In this document: in pieces, positions 11,939-23,677 of the stretch
How the letters are laid out: every line of letters starts with the position of its first letter
Position numbering within the stretch: position 1 is the first letter of the stretch
DNA from: Trichaptum fuscoviolaceum
Taxonomy: Eukaryota > Basidiomycota > Agaricomycetes > Hymenochaetales > Trichaptaceae
NCBI GenBank assembly: GCA_910574455.1
Contig: CAJSYZ010000006.1
Location: 2,594,156 to 2,658,155, forward strand
DNA: 64,000 bases
Reading direction: 5' to 3'
The notes under the pieces: model-generated
What the model saw: only the letters and a program-made list of their open reading frames with translations
What the model was told of the DNA's origin: nothing
Database searches by the model: none
Program-made: the position numbers and the translations under genes

Positions 11939-14900
11939 ATGCCAGCGACACGGAAAAAGCACGATCCCCTTCATTTTCCACCAACTATTCGATGCACCTT
12001 GCCCAGCTGTAGTAGGACGTTCAAGAGTCAATCTGGAAGAGCAAGACATGAATATTCAGCTCATCCGATGTCATCCGTGGCAAGATCTACTGCCTGTGGT
12101 CACGACTACTATGATCCTTCACCTATTCGACCCACACGAGCTCCAACTCCTCAACCTCTACCGAGGTCGTCCGAACTTCCAACAGAGGGTCATTTTGAGA
12201 GCGGCCCTGACTCCTACGATTACGATATTTCCATGCTTACACAGGATATCTCGATGCTCAGTATAGGCCGAGACGAGCTGCTTCAAGACCTAGACAGACC
12301 TGATTCTCTGTCCCATTCTGGCACCGGAAGTGACAGTGGCCGTAGTGCATCCTCTGAAGATTTGGACTTCGACGTTGGAGATCATGAGGAGAGTGATGGT
12401 GACCTAAAGGTGTATCACAGATATATGAATGGTGCGCACCAAGTATATTGTCCTCGGTTTGATAGCACTCTGATGAAAAACATCGTGCAGCCACCCCGTG
12501 TGATGCGGAAGGAAACAACTTAGAAAACGACGAACCACCTGTTCCGCGAAATGAACCTGCACCAAATGACTGGTCTCCCTATTCGTGCCGAGCAGATTTT
12601 GAGCTCGCAGACTTTCTTTATCGCGATGAGCAAATGTCTGCTGGTAATATAACAAAGCTTCTCGGAATCATGAAGGCTTACCAGCGAATTCAGTCTGTGA
12701 AGAACGCGAAATCTGGCGGATATTCTGAGTTGGACGTAACTAAGCCCGACGATGACTCAGATCTGGATCCCACTAGTACGCTACTCGATGGAGACGCACA
12801 AAAGTTGTACAATGTCATTGACGCTACGAGAGTTGGTGATGTGCCTTGGAAATCCTTTAGTAACTTCTACACGGACAACAATGGCCAAAAAGCGACAGAC
12901 GAGAACACCGAGTCATGGAAGAGGAAAGGATATGATGTATGGTATCGGGATCCCTTGGAAGTGATCCGAAATTTGGTGGATAATACGGCTTTAGAAGGCG
13001 AATTCGACTATGTCCCATTTCGTGAATATCAGCCAAAGGAGGAATCTGATGACATCAATGACAAAGAACGAGTGTTCAGAAATTACATGTCCGGAAATTT
13101 TGCTTGGGAACAGGCTGTAGGTCATGACTCATGAACTCGCAGGAAACATACTGATTATCCTTGACTTAGAATAAGATCTACGCCGAAGATAAAGCAGTCC
13201 ATGGATCTATGTTCGTTCCGGTGATCTTGGGGAGCGACAAGACAACAGTTTCCGTTGGAACTGGCAACAACGAATATTATCCGTTATATCTCTCAATAGG
13301 AAATGTATCAAACAAGGCCCGGCGGTCCCAAAAGTTGAATACAGTCCAGCTTGTAGCATTTTTAGCAATACCAAAGAGTGTGTGTCAAAAACTGAGCCAT
13401 TCAATTGTGTTTTGACGCTTTTTTGCAGCTGAGCGACAGTACGAAAAGTCAGATGACTTCCGTCGCTTTAGACATCAAATTTTTCATTCATCTATATCGA
13501 GAATCTTGAGTTCACTGAAGACCGCCATGTCCATAAACAATGAACAGACCATTCTCCGGTGCCCTGATGGTCACTTGCGTAGGTCGGTTCTCGGACTCGG
13601 CTCGTATATAGCCGATTATCCGGAACAGGTGAGTCTATGCGCAATATGCACTGGATGGTGCTGCAAGTAAGTACCATCCTTTCCAAAATCGCATAGGAGT
13701 CTGAGGAAATGGCTTACGGTGGCTATATAGATGCACAGCTCCCCACAAGGACCTAGATAATCCGGAGTTTGCATAAATCCTCGAACAAAAGAGCTACACG
13801 AACGATTGATAGAGCAGGTAAATGACAACAACTTAACCAGAGCAACAATTCGCAAAGAGTATGGGTTCCACCAAGATATCGTGGTATGTGCTCCAAATTC
13901 TCCATTGGATGCGCTTCTAAGAACTATGTTTTCCCGTAGCCCTTCACCAATGACTTTCCGCGCGCAGATATATGCGATCTCATTTCTCCGGACCTATTGC
14001 ACCAAATCATCAAAGGTGTTTTCAAGGATCATCTTGTCGAGTGGATATGCCAGAGCTTGACCACAACAGAGCTGGATATTGTGGATAAAAGGTGCCATTC
14101 TCAAACAATTTGTATAATATGAATACTATCGCTGACCTCCGCGTAGAATCAGAGTCGCTGCTCCTTTTCCTGGACTACGTAGATTCCCCGAAGGCCGAGG
14201 CTTCAAGCAATGGACAGGCAATGATTCAAAGGCACTTATGAAAGTATGTGATTTTTCCTTCTTGTTCGAGGCGGTCGTTTGCTGATAGTAGTCGATGTAA
14301 ACCGCTTAGGTGTATCTTCCGGCTATTGTGGGCATTGTGCAGGATGATATAATTCATGCATTGAGTGCATTTCTCGACTTCTGTTATCTTGTGCGTCGGT
14401 ACACGATTACAGCCTCAACACTTGATCAGATCAAAGCCTCTCTGGATTGCTTTCATCAATATCGGCAAATATTCATAGCTATGGGTATCCGGGACAACTT
14501 CTCACTACCACGACAGCATGCCATGGTCCACTATCCTACAATGATTCCTCTGTTCGCTGCACCGAGTGGACTATGTTCATCGATCACAGAGAATAAGCAC
14601 ATTTACGCGGTCAAGGAAACATGGCGACGCTCAAACAAAAATGATCCCTTGGGTCAGATGATCACAGCAAACCAACGACTCAGTAAACTTATTGCATCAA
14701 GGGCAGACTTCAAAAGGCGTGGAATGCTGGATGATACGTTAGCCGAGGCTTCGTGGAGAGCTTTGCGAGATGTTTTGCGCAAGAATATGTCGTCAGAGTC
14801 AGAGTCGGATGACGCTGAGAGGGACCCTGATGCCAGTGGGGGAGAGCAGATGCAACAACGTGACGTATTAGTAGTAGGTGAAGCTGATGATACAGATGAC

Positions 14901-15943
14901 TTCTTCGATGCCATTGTGGGTATTCAAGAGCTCAACGAAATTGCAGATTTGGACGATTCCGAAAGTTTAATAGATGAGCCACAGCGTGGTGCGGTTCATG
15001 GCGTAGGAAATGCTGAACGCCAGCTCCGCTTGGGTGGCAAGAATGACCCTTTGAGCTTTACGTTAATGGCTTCAAAAAAACGTTAGTGAAACATCCTTTT
15101 GGTGCTGCAAATCCAACTTGTTTATTGTTATCCTTGCAGAGTCCAGTAAAGTGTACCCTAAACAGCTCGATGCTCTCGCGGCAATAGAAGGCTATCCAGA
15201 ACTTCGACAACTCCGACAACTCATCAAGAAACACTTATTCAACAAGTACGAAAGTTGTAACACCAACTCAAAGTGTTCTGCTACTACTAGTAGTAGCAGG
15301 CAAGCCAAATTAAACTACAACGGATTTGAACACTATAAACTGGATATTAGCAATGACTTTTCAATTTTCCATTCAGCCACCGCGTTCTTTGCGTATCGTG
15401 GTGAATCGATCCCTATAGAACAAGCAATGAGGGAGGTGATCAGGTCCAGTCCCTCTTGGCGCGGAAAACCTCGACGAGATGCAGTTCTTGTCCGAGGTGG
15501 TTCCCGCAAACAGGGGTTCGCAGGAATGAGAGTTGCCAGGGTTATACTTTTTTTCTCATTCACCGTTAAAGTGGAACGTCAGGAATGCGCTCTCGTCCAG
15601 TTTTTCAAGCGTGTTGGGAGAATCGCCCGACCCGAAAACAAGAATGTGGATAGTTGAACCAGCATATGAGTTGGAGAGCTCTACCGCCTGTGTCGGACGC
15701 TGTCCCGGAGTGAATGACAGTGGCAGACATCACTATCACCGTGACTGCAAGGCTCCGAAGCTGTCTGTGATAGATATAGGGGACATCTTTCGTTTAGCTC
15801 ACCTCCTTGGGGTCCCGAAGGGTGACGAATCTCCTCCGAAGTCATTGACACCTGAGGAATCCCTGGACTTTTACGATAGATTCTACGTTAACAGATTTGC
15901 TGACATGCACATGCACGAAACATTGTACGAAACTAGACAATGA
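11939..15943 (+). pseudogene. Plavaka-family transposase, probably inactivated
   Basis: The ATG at 11939 is followed by a C2H2-like finger (CTLPSCSRTF, H-x4-H). A frame-keeping intron (12432-12490) then gives NATPCDAEGN, a hallmark of Plavaka proteins. Further motifs in order: NDWSPY, IDATRVGDVPW, YDVWYRDPLEVIRNL, FDYVPFREY, NFAWEQA, VPVILGSDKTTVSVGTG, LYLSIGN, LRCPDGH, YIADYPEQ, KCTAPHKDLD, the NDFPRAD stretch, SPDLLHQIIKG, FPGLRRFPEGRGFKQWTG, VYLPAIVGI, FSLPRQHAMVHY and GLCSSITENKH. Two frame breaks stand out: after KDLDNPEFA (TAA at 13774-13776, the expected frame resumes at PRTKELH) and at the GGG of 15616-15618 (frame shifts to DPKTRMWIVEP). At least eight introns interrupt it. Known: Plavaka is a CACTA-related transposon group expanded in mushroom-forming fungi. 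A different splice choice could rescue one break. Confidence 0.85.
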
Positions 15944-16392
15944 TTACTACTAACTTGAAGTAAAGCTTTTCAATTAGCATACACAACCTTGAATGTACTA
16001 TATTGAAACTTACGAGTGAGGACTCGGATATGGCAATGAAACAAAAGGATGTACTAGACGAAACAGACCTTAGTACTACGTATGTAACGTAGTACTACAC
16101 TGGCATTGCAGCATTGGCTCTTAAAGACTAGTAGTACCATGACACTGTTTTAACTTCAACTTCAAGTTATGGTGTTCTTGGCTTGCTTTCAGGTTGTACA
16201 GTATACTACTAGTGGTACACTGGCAATGATATCATGGCAGTAGTATTTCATTCAGGTTGGTCAAGGCAATGTTATTATCAGCAAATCACAAAGCGACACA
16301 AGGAAAAACTGTAGACACTAGCATAGCGCAAAGATTACATGGGAACTCCAAGTCATAGCTTCACCTCCGAGTCCAGCTCTGCCCCGCAACAG
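15944..16392. other. intergenic space with CTACTA/TAGTAG palindromes
   Basis: No gene seen. The 3' ends of the transposase and the next leftward gene face each other. The stretch has AGTACTACGTATGTAACG-type palindromes, CACTGGCAATG, AACTTCAACTTCAAGTT and GTACTACACTGGCATT words, shared with the block at 18.9-20.1 kb. Confidence 0.5.
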
Positions 16393-18827
16393 CTAGTTGT
16401 GGTGACTGTTTCTATTAAGAGACCTTTCTTCCTGCTTGCCATTAGGAAGATACATCGGTGTGCAAATATCCTCAGGCTTTCGGTTCATCACTTCGCTTAG
16501 ATAATCGCGATACTGTGAGTTGTAGATCTCTCCCGGTGATAAACTCGTCCTGGCAGTCGAAGCCCCGGCCGTAACCCTCGCTCCGGGTGGTATATCGTTA
16601 CATATCTCGAGCACCGTTGCTATCAGTTGGTCTTGAAATTTATCATAGCGGGTACTATTGCGGGTATCCTTCAAGTCTACGTAAGCCGTGAACTTCTCAA
16701 TAGAGTCAAGGACTGCGTCAGTCCTCTCCTCCCGAGCATGTATGATATCGTTCATTACGTGGCGGATTGAACGGGATAGCTGGTTACCCATGACTGTGTA
16801 GAAAAGATCCTCGTTGAGGACTATTTGCAACCACCTCTTGACGACTTTAAAACCATGTATCAACTCCCGCTGAATCCTTTCCAAACGACGGACATCTCGT
16901 AAGTCGAGTTTCTTCAAAAAATCAGCGAAAGAGGGATTAGGCCCCAAGGCCTTCAAGGTCCTTTTCATGTCTTCAACAGATTTGATGCGAAGGTCGTCGG
17001 CCATAACAAAGTTCGGCACTTCTTCACCGTTATGGAGTGCGCGGACCTTGTCCCAAAGTGTGAGCGCCAGTCTCCGTCCAATCTCCGAGTCTTTAAAGAC
17101 TAGATGCTTGTGAACGTCAGGCTGAGGGCGTACCTGAGGCAATCCCCCAAACAGTTGGACCGCAGGCGTTACGAAAGTTCCTGGGTTGTCCACCGTCATT
17201 GAGTAGAGCCTTTCCTGTGCATTGGGCTTGAAATTAAACTGAAGAGCTGCCGATTGTTGGAGGAGTTTGTCAATTTCTACGATGAAATCGTAAAGTGCGT
17301 TGTAATGGAGCTGGAAATATGGTAGAAAGAACCGGAAAGCAGTTAATTTGTTCACCTGAGATGCGTCGAATGGCAGGTTTTGACGTTGCCGAGCTTCACG
17401 ATTCAGGATAAATTTGACATGTGGTGGGTCTTTTACCACAGTGTATTCTTCCGGTTCCGGGGAACGACTCGAAGTCGGAGGTGGCAAGTAAACTCGAAGG
17501 TATCGTTTAAAGTGTTCATGCATGACGACAGACAATGTCTTAAAGTTGGCGGCAAAGTAATTGAGAGTGCCGGGAACAGAATTATGTGAGTACTTGGTTC
17601 TCAGTATCTCCTCGCCAGTGAAATCAAGGACAATTGCACAGCCTTCCCGGAGGTAGGTCAGTAGATTATCTGTAAGCTTCCTCATTCTTACAGCGTCGCC
17701 TGCTTGCCGTGACTAACAAGGGTATGTTTTTAGATGTCACTCTTTTTAGAAATGTGATCATGTTACTTACCCCAGACATTTTGTCTTCCACGAGATCGAT
17801 TGACGCTGATACGTCATTTAAAGTATCTGCAACGTTCTTCTGGACTCCTTCCATCACGGCAAACCTCTTCTCCAAATCCGTAACTCGAGCCCTCAATTCA
17901 TTGGAATCCTTTTTATGAAATTCCTCCCATTTTTTCAGCTTCTTGGTCAAGTCCTGCAGCTGCTTGACTCCTGCATTTGGATCGTATAAGGGCGCGAGCT
18001 CAGAGGGGGTTGGCGAATGAGATGAACTCTTTGGGATCAAGTGAGCCGATTCGATGTTTTCTGTGCCAGTGAAGGGTTAGCTTTGGACACAGACTATGAT
18101 AGAAAAGGGAGGAAGAATGCGTTACCTTCGCTTGGATCGACGTTATCAACTTGAGAATCCGATACTCCAATTGCCGGCGAACTGCGCATAGATTTTTGGG
18201 CAGCAGACACTTTAGAACGCAAATCCGACAACATGTCATTTGGAGTACTACGTGGGCTGCGGCTGGATCGAGGCCGAGGAGTAGGTGAAGGGGTTGAAGG
18301 GTTGAGGACGCTAATTTGAAGAACCCTCTTATTTGGAATAGTCGGATCGTTCTGCGCGACGTCCCGCCTCTGAGTCTCCCCTCGATAGCCATTGGCGCCA
18401 GAGTATGTTCCAAGTTCTTCACGCGGGTTATAACTGTTGTGTACGTGTTGTGCGCTGCCTCTATAGTCGCGGTACGCCTCCACAGGGTATGAAGAGCTGG
18501 TCCTGTCTCGGTATTGCCCACTGGCGCTGGTACTAGTACGGCTCGGCCCCGGAGTGCTCGTGGGACTGTACTCATGATCGTTCCTCCTCCGTTTATTACT
18601 TCTGTCCTTCCTGTGCCAGCCTGAGTGTTTCTGTGAATACGGCGGTGAATAGTGACGTTCATGGGCATTCCGATTACCACTGGAACGACGCTCGACAGAA
18701 ACGCGCTCCGACTCGGATTCGGATTCTTCGAAATAATTGTCAGAACCGGCGAGGGGTCCGACTCAAACTCAGGCTCACCTTCACTTTTCGGGCTGCGCTG
18801 ACGCTTGTTACTATTGTATGATGGCAT
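16393..18827 (-). CDS. unrecognised 752-aa protein, disordered N-terminus and helical C-terminus; transposon accessory gene
   Basis: Four exons (18827-18779, 18725-18126, 18060-17771, 17712-16393) total 2,259 nt and read through without a stop, so the gene looks intact although it lies in a decayed element. Residues 1-215 are Arg/Ser/Pro-rich and probably disordered (KRQRSPKSE, SPTPRPRSSRSP). Residues about 230-310 form a coiled coil (LQDLTKKLKKWEEFHKK, LRARVTDLEKRF). Residues about 325-752 are a mixed helical domain with no motif I know. It lies tail-to-tail with the transposase. Base composition is like the transposase's. It could be a DNA-binding partner of the transposase or a passenger; no function is assigned. 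Confidence 0.72.
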
Positions 18828-19709
18828 AACTGCAAACTGGAGGAGTCTCAGGCTTGCCGTGAGTAGTGATGCCGAATATTAGTAATAGTAGTGGTAGTGG
18901 TAGTAGTGGTACTACCTCACGCGGAAGTTCGGTAGCGAGTAGTAGTACTAAGTAGTAGTAGCGAACTTGAAGCGGATCAGGCTCACGCTCGGCCTGAGGC
19001 TGTAGCCTGAGTGGTTCTAATCGGTAGAGCTACTACTAGTAGTACTAGAAGTACAAGCTTGAAGATCTCAGTTAGTGGATGAAGTAGATCTAGAAGGCTG
19101 AAAGCTCACTCACCACCAGTGCCAGCAGTCTACAAGTAGGATGAAATTCAGGTGGACTTCAGGATGAGAGGGCTTCAAGCTGTTGATGTGTGAAGTTGAA
19201 GAACAAGCCTAAGTACTAGACTCGGGCACGACACGTCGCTCAGGCTCACTGGGGTGCAACGTCAAGTTGTGGGCATGGGGTACTCAGGCTACTAAATTCG
19301 GAACTTGAACTTGAACTAGTTGAAAGTCCGACGGCTCGGAGTGGAAACGCTACTAGTACCTCAGGCTGCCACGTACTACTGCCGTGACTCCCGGGCCGTC
19401 GGAGTCGGACATCATGATCACTGCAACTCACTGGCAGGCTGAATGATCCGACTCGGAGTTGGCATTCAAGTTGCGCGCGCCGACAACTTCAACTTGAAAT
19501 TGAACTTGAATGCCACTGGCATGCCAGTGATGTTTGGCGACTACTACTACCTACTATTAGTACTCACTGGCAGGGTACCGTACTACTACTAGCCACTGGC
19601 AGCTGAATGATCCAGTCTTAAGCAGCTTAAGCTTCCAGTTCTGTCCACTCAGACTGGCAAGTTGTCACAATCTCAACTTTACTACTACTACTAGTAGTAG
19701 TATACGGTT

Positions 19710-19755
19710 CGAGTCCGAGTTCGAGTCCGAGTCCGAGTCCGAGTCCGAGCCTGAG
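19710..19755 (+). repeat. GAGTCC hexanucleotide microsatellite
   Basis: Imperfect tandem GAGTCC/GAGTTC units within the repeat block, directly after a CTA/TAG triplet palindrome at 19681-19701. Confidence 0.85.
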
Positions 19756-19848
19756 TTCAAGGCCGGACACCGGACCTGAGTGAGCTTGAAGGCTGGCCCA
19801 GCACTGGTGAGTGGCACTCAGGCTGTCCGGCCGGCGTGACGGCGGTAC

Positions 19849-19886
19849 TTCAAGTTCAAGTTCAAGTTCAAGTTCAAGTTCAAGTT
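19849..19886 (+). repeat. TTCAAG hexanucleotide microsatellite
   Basis: About six perfect tandem TTCAAG units. The same word is scattered singly through the block, so the tandem may have grown from a functional site. Confidence 0.9.
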
Positions 19887-20099
19887 GGAGCCTCAGGCTG
19901 AGTCGGAGTCGGGTCAGAGTTCAACTTGAAGTTGACTCGTCATCAATTCAAGAACTTCAAGTTGAAGCTGAGCCGAGCCTCCTCCGACTTGGACTCGGAG
20001 TCTCACAGGCTTCAAGTTACTACTGCTCTACGCCCCGACTCGTGAATGCCACCAACTAGAACTGAGGTTACTACTACAAGAGGTAGTAGGCCTTTCGTT

Positions 20100-20559
20100 T
20101 CACTGTTGAGTTTGCTGTGTATACTCTCTTTTTTTCTTCCGCCGCGCATCTGCCGACTCACTCACTCTGCCTGTCTCAGCATGCTCAAATTGTTCTATCG
20201 GTTTCAACGCCTTGCGCAGCTCACGTACGTCTGCACGATACTTTTGTAGCTCCCTGTGGGTCGACGCGTTTCGGCTCGTTCGGCACGGCTCGTATGGAAA
20301 CCCAGGGGGTAGGAGTTCGACCGCTTTTGCAGAGGACACGAAACCACTACCGTCTACGCAATTTACTGCGCCCACAGCAGGTGGTTGCCCCAAGTCTTGC
20401 CCCAGGCTTCTCTCGCAAATTTATCCCGACGCGTATCCCCTTACCGACTAAAGCAATGGCGAGCACACTGGGGCGCATGCGCACACGTCTACCTCCACAG
20501 TTGACAACACGAATTCCTTCAGCAATTGGTGATGGTAGAGTGATTACATCCGTCACCAT
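20100..20559 (-). other. possible leftward gene fragment, unrecognised
   Basis: Two overlapping leftward reading frames (20559-20347 and 20393-20100) have coding-like composition; the second contains RELQKYRADVRELRKAL, a short coiled coil. They might be joined by a small intron near 20390. No family is recognised. An ATG for a rightward frame lies only 5 bp away at 20565, so at most one is likely real. Confidence 0.25.
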
Positions 20560-20869
20560 ATATCATGAGTGAACCTTCTCCAATGGATAGAGCTACGCCA
20601 GAGAGCTCATCATCAGTGGTGGCTGATGAGTGCAGGACGTTAAAACTGGTTGCTGCACTTGCATCCGAGGTCTGTTCCTCCCAGGTTTTGAATCGCGAGA
20701 CGCATCACCGACGTTTGGAATGTGCAAAGAGGCAAGTTACTGAACCGGCGCTCACAGGCACCAGGAGGGGATGTGCGTGCGGTAATCAGTGAGCGAAAGC
20801 TTCTACTGTACTTCTCGAGTAAGTTGTTCTTTTATTTTTTGAATCATAATACTCACAGGCTTCTTCAGC

Positions 20870-21330
20870 TTTGGAGCATCGGCACGGGGAATGTCCATAC
20901 GTTCTCCGAGAAAATCTGCATAAGATTTACGCCGAAAATTGTATTGTCTTTTTTCTTGGGCGTGGGGGATTGGACACATCCGTTCGCGTATGGAATCTGC
21001 AAATGGGTATGATTTTCTTCACATTCATTCATCCCCGACTCGTCAGTGACAACTTTTCAGTACGACTCCGACTTTCTTGTCACCGGAAGGAACGATGGCC
21101 GCGTCAGCTTCTTCTCGTTTCATCGTTCCTCTTTTCCTCGACCATCTCCAGCTCAACAATAAGCGGCCACAGGACTTGCACTGAGCAGTCAGGGGACGAG
21201 TCTCTATCCCTACCGTCTACACTCACCTCAGGGATCCCTGCTCAATCGACATCTAAGCCTAAGTTCGCCTGGCCTGAGCGGCGAAAGAGCCCAAAAACAT
21301 GGGAAGGATGCTGAACAGCTACGCTCTCTC
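20870..21330 (+). pseudogene. WD40-repeat-like gene fragment
   Basis: Two short exon-like pieces recall WD40 repeats: GGLDTSVRVWNLQ ending near 21006, then, after a GT-AG intron of about 50 nt, a piece with DFLVTGRNDGRVSFF at about 21065-21120, followed by a stop in frame. Only about two blades are present, so it is a fragment, perhaps another host gene piece caught by the transposon. F-box/WD40 proteins have such a blade pair, but the match is too short to name. Confidence 0.35.
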
Positions 21331-22158
21331 AACACATACAACAGTGAGGAGAGAAAAGTTGCGAAGTTGCGCGGTCGGATTCGTATATACGGGGCTATGT
21401 ATCACCGGGCAGTTTGATGCGTCCCAATATTCCGCTTGCATGCACAAAGTCCACCAGACGTCGACAAAGCGACTCACAACTCAATTTGCAAATGCAGCGA
21501 AGGGAATGATTATAACTGCATTTTCGACATCATCCAAGTTGTCGTGTCCCCATTCCTTGCCAAACACCTCTGCCCCGCCACCATTGCCGCCTAAATGGAG
21601 AACGCTCGGTTTCAATGTGCAGTATGAGTTGATCGTCGGCCGACAGCGCGATTCCCTCAGCTCCGAGGACGAGAAACGCGCCTTCATGCAAATTACTCCT
21701 TCCGAAGCGGGTTGGGATGCATTCAAGTTCAAGTTGGCCCATTTCCCATTTTGGCACGGTTCTAGTTCAAGTTTCGGGTTGAGTACAGGGGATGACTGGT
21801 TGTATGGTGAGTTACTCGTGGCTTTCTTCGAAATCCTTCTAGAGCTGATGGAGCAGCTTCTTGTGCAGTGGGTTGTATCCTCCCGACTTCTTCGGAGTTA
21901 ACATGACTCATTTTCTTGTTCGTTTGTGCTTAAAATGAAAAGAAGCCTTATAATCAAGTCATCCGGAAGAAATCATTTGTTATCTCCTATCAGTTCAACT
22001 TGCGGTTTATCCAAGTCATAGTACAAAGCACTAATAGCTCCCTCTCTCTTTCTAGAAGAATGGGAAATCAGAAAACTGACTTCAACTACTTTGTATAAGT
22101 GTGAAGTGGGAGCGGGTATCGTCCCCAAGATCATCATCCAGCCATTCCACCGTGAATC
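21331..22158. other. stretch without a supported gene
   Basis: An open frame on the + strand reaches 21901 but shows no recognisable domain and overlaps a leftward frame of equal quality. The last 250 bp before the exonuclease start are AT-rich and presumably its promoter. Confidence 0.4.
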
Positions 22159-23200
22159 ATGTTCTCAAATCTTCGTACTATCCTTCTCATCCTCCTCTCC
22201 CTTGATTACGCACGCCTGCACCTCCGCACCGTCCTCCGCTTTCAGCTCGTTCAACGCTGGACAGCAAGGGCTCAAACGAAGGTACTTGTTTCATTCATAT
22301 CAAGATCTGTACACTGACTTGTTGCTAGATACACAAGAAACTGCAAACGTTTCTTGATTTCCTCGGGGTACCACCAACACCTCTCTCCAAATTAGATGAA
22401 TATAGGCCCCATAATATAGTTCCGATACAGTGTTGCACGGGCTTGGATGTGGACAACGCAATGACTGCAATATATGCATCTTTGCCACAGGTACCAGCTA
22501 GGAGATTTGTCTCGATCGACATCGAGTGGGCAAGTGGCGGAAAAGGGTCCAATCATCGCGTAGACCTCATCCAACTCGCAGTTCAAAACCAGGTTTATCT
22601 GGTCAGGACGCATACTCTTACTGACCTTCCTCCTACGTTGGCGCAACTCCTTGGGGATGGTACAGTCATGAAAGTTTCAGCTGGAATCAACGGTATGAAT
22701 AACTTATCTTTTCTCCTGCGAGGTGGCCAACCAGAAGAAATGGCAGGTGACGCAGTGCGTATAAAGCGCAAGTTTTGCACCTCTGTGCGCTCCTGTGTCG
22801 ATCTGACAGATTGGGCGCGCGTTGTCTACCCGGAAGTCTGGCCCAAAAACCCGACCTGGTCCCAACTGCTCTTAAACCCTCGTCTCTGGTTCCAGCATCC
22901 GACTCCGACTGTCAAGCTCGAAAAAATAGTGGGAGAAGTATTGAGGCTGAACGTCAAGAAGAGTAGTGAGGTCACGATGAGTGACTGGGCAGCTAACGAG
23001 CTATCAGCGGCACAAATACAATGTAAGTTATCATTTTGTTGCTCAAGATCAACCATCTTCAAGTTCTCACTTGCATGATCTGCTGTACTGGAATACTAGA
23101 TGCTGCCATTGATGTTCACAGCACGTTTGCTGTAGCTTTGGCCCTGAGCCAAAGCCACCCACCCTTACCGGATAAGTACATCAAGAACTTCGAGGCTTGA
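22159..23200 (+). CDS. 3'-5' exonuclease domain protein (WRN/RNase D type), 305 aa
   Basis: Exons 22159-22281, 22329-23022 and 23100-23200 give 918 nt, 305 codons plus TGA, with 47- and 77-nt introns. The N-terminus is a hydrophobic run (LRTILLILLSLDYARL), a possible membrane anchor. The exonuclease fold starts at about residue 105: motif I SIDIEW carries the DxE pair; motif III is YAAIDVHSTF with Tyr and Asp four apart. In motif II (AGINGMNNLSFL) the Asp expected after GI-x-G is Met, so the metal-binding set looks incomplete and the enzyme may be inactive or degenerate. DEDD exonucleases trim nucleic-acid 3' ends. It sits inside the 20-kb transposon, downstream of the repeat block, and is probably cargo. 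Confidence 0.72.
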
Positions 23201-23677
23201 TCTAGTAGGCTGAGGCCCACCAGTAGCAGGTTTGACCAAATGTGCTTGAGTTATCGAGTAAATTGTTGTGCACATGCTCTTGTCTTTCAAAGTTGCCAGG
23301 AGATTCATGATTAAAATTTATTATTGAATTGCTTTTTTTTCCCGAATGATCACCGTAGTCTGAGGTATCAAAGTGGTTTGGAAGATGTCGCCAATGGTGT
23401 CTGTCTGCTGTGAGCAACCCAATGGATTAAATAGTTTTCAACACCACTATTAGTGCTTTTTCAAGACACTTCAAAGTTTTCAAGACAATTCAATATAACG
23501 CCCGGACGGGCCAGCTTTTTGCTGGCGATACCCGAACACCTCTGGGCGTTAAGTAATCACAAGCTACATATTTTACCCAAGCGGTGCAGCAACTATTTTT
23601 CCTCCAATAGTAGTACTATGTCAGTGGCAGATTTGTCTGCTCTGATGCATTATATTATTTTATTATATAGTCCAGTG
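23201..23677. other. intergenic spacer, no gene seen
   Basis: AT-rich spacer between the exonuclease stop and the 3' end of the ags fragment. No ORF, TIR or repeat array was recognised. Confidence 0.5.

Larger units (their letters stand above)
18850..20060. repeat. dense block of short direct and inverted repeats
   Basis: About 1.2 kb without an ORF of substance, made of recurrent words: ACTACTACTAGTAGTAGT palindromes, TTCAAGTT/AACTTGAA, CACTGGCAG/CTGCCAGTG, GACTCGGAGTC and CTCAGGCTG. Similar words occur singly at 11.8, 16.1, 27.7 and 37.9 kb. This is what a subterminal repeat array of a CACTA-like transposon looks like. It may mark one end of a Plavaka element nested in the 20-kb element, or an internal regulatory array. 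Confidence 0.7.

Noticed and set aside
20565..20792. Rightward ORF starting MSEPSPMDRATPESS
   Set aside because: Ser-rich, no domain, and its ATG is 5 bp from a competing leftward start; not enough to call a gene.
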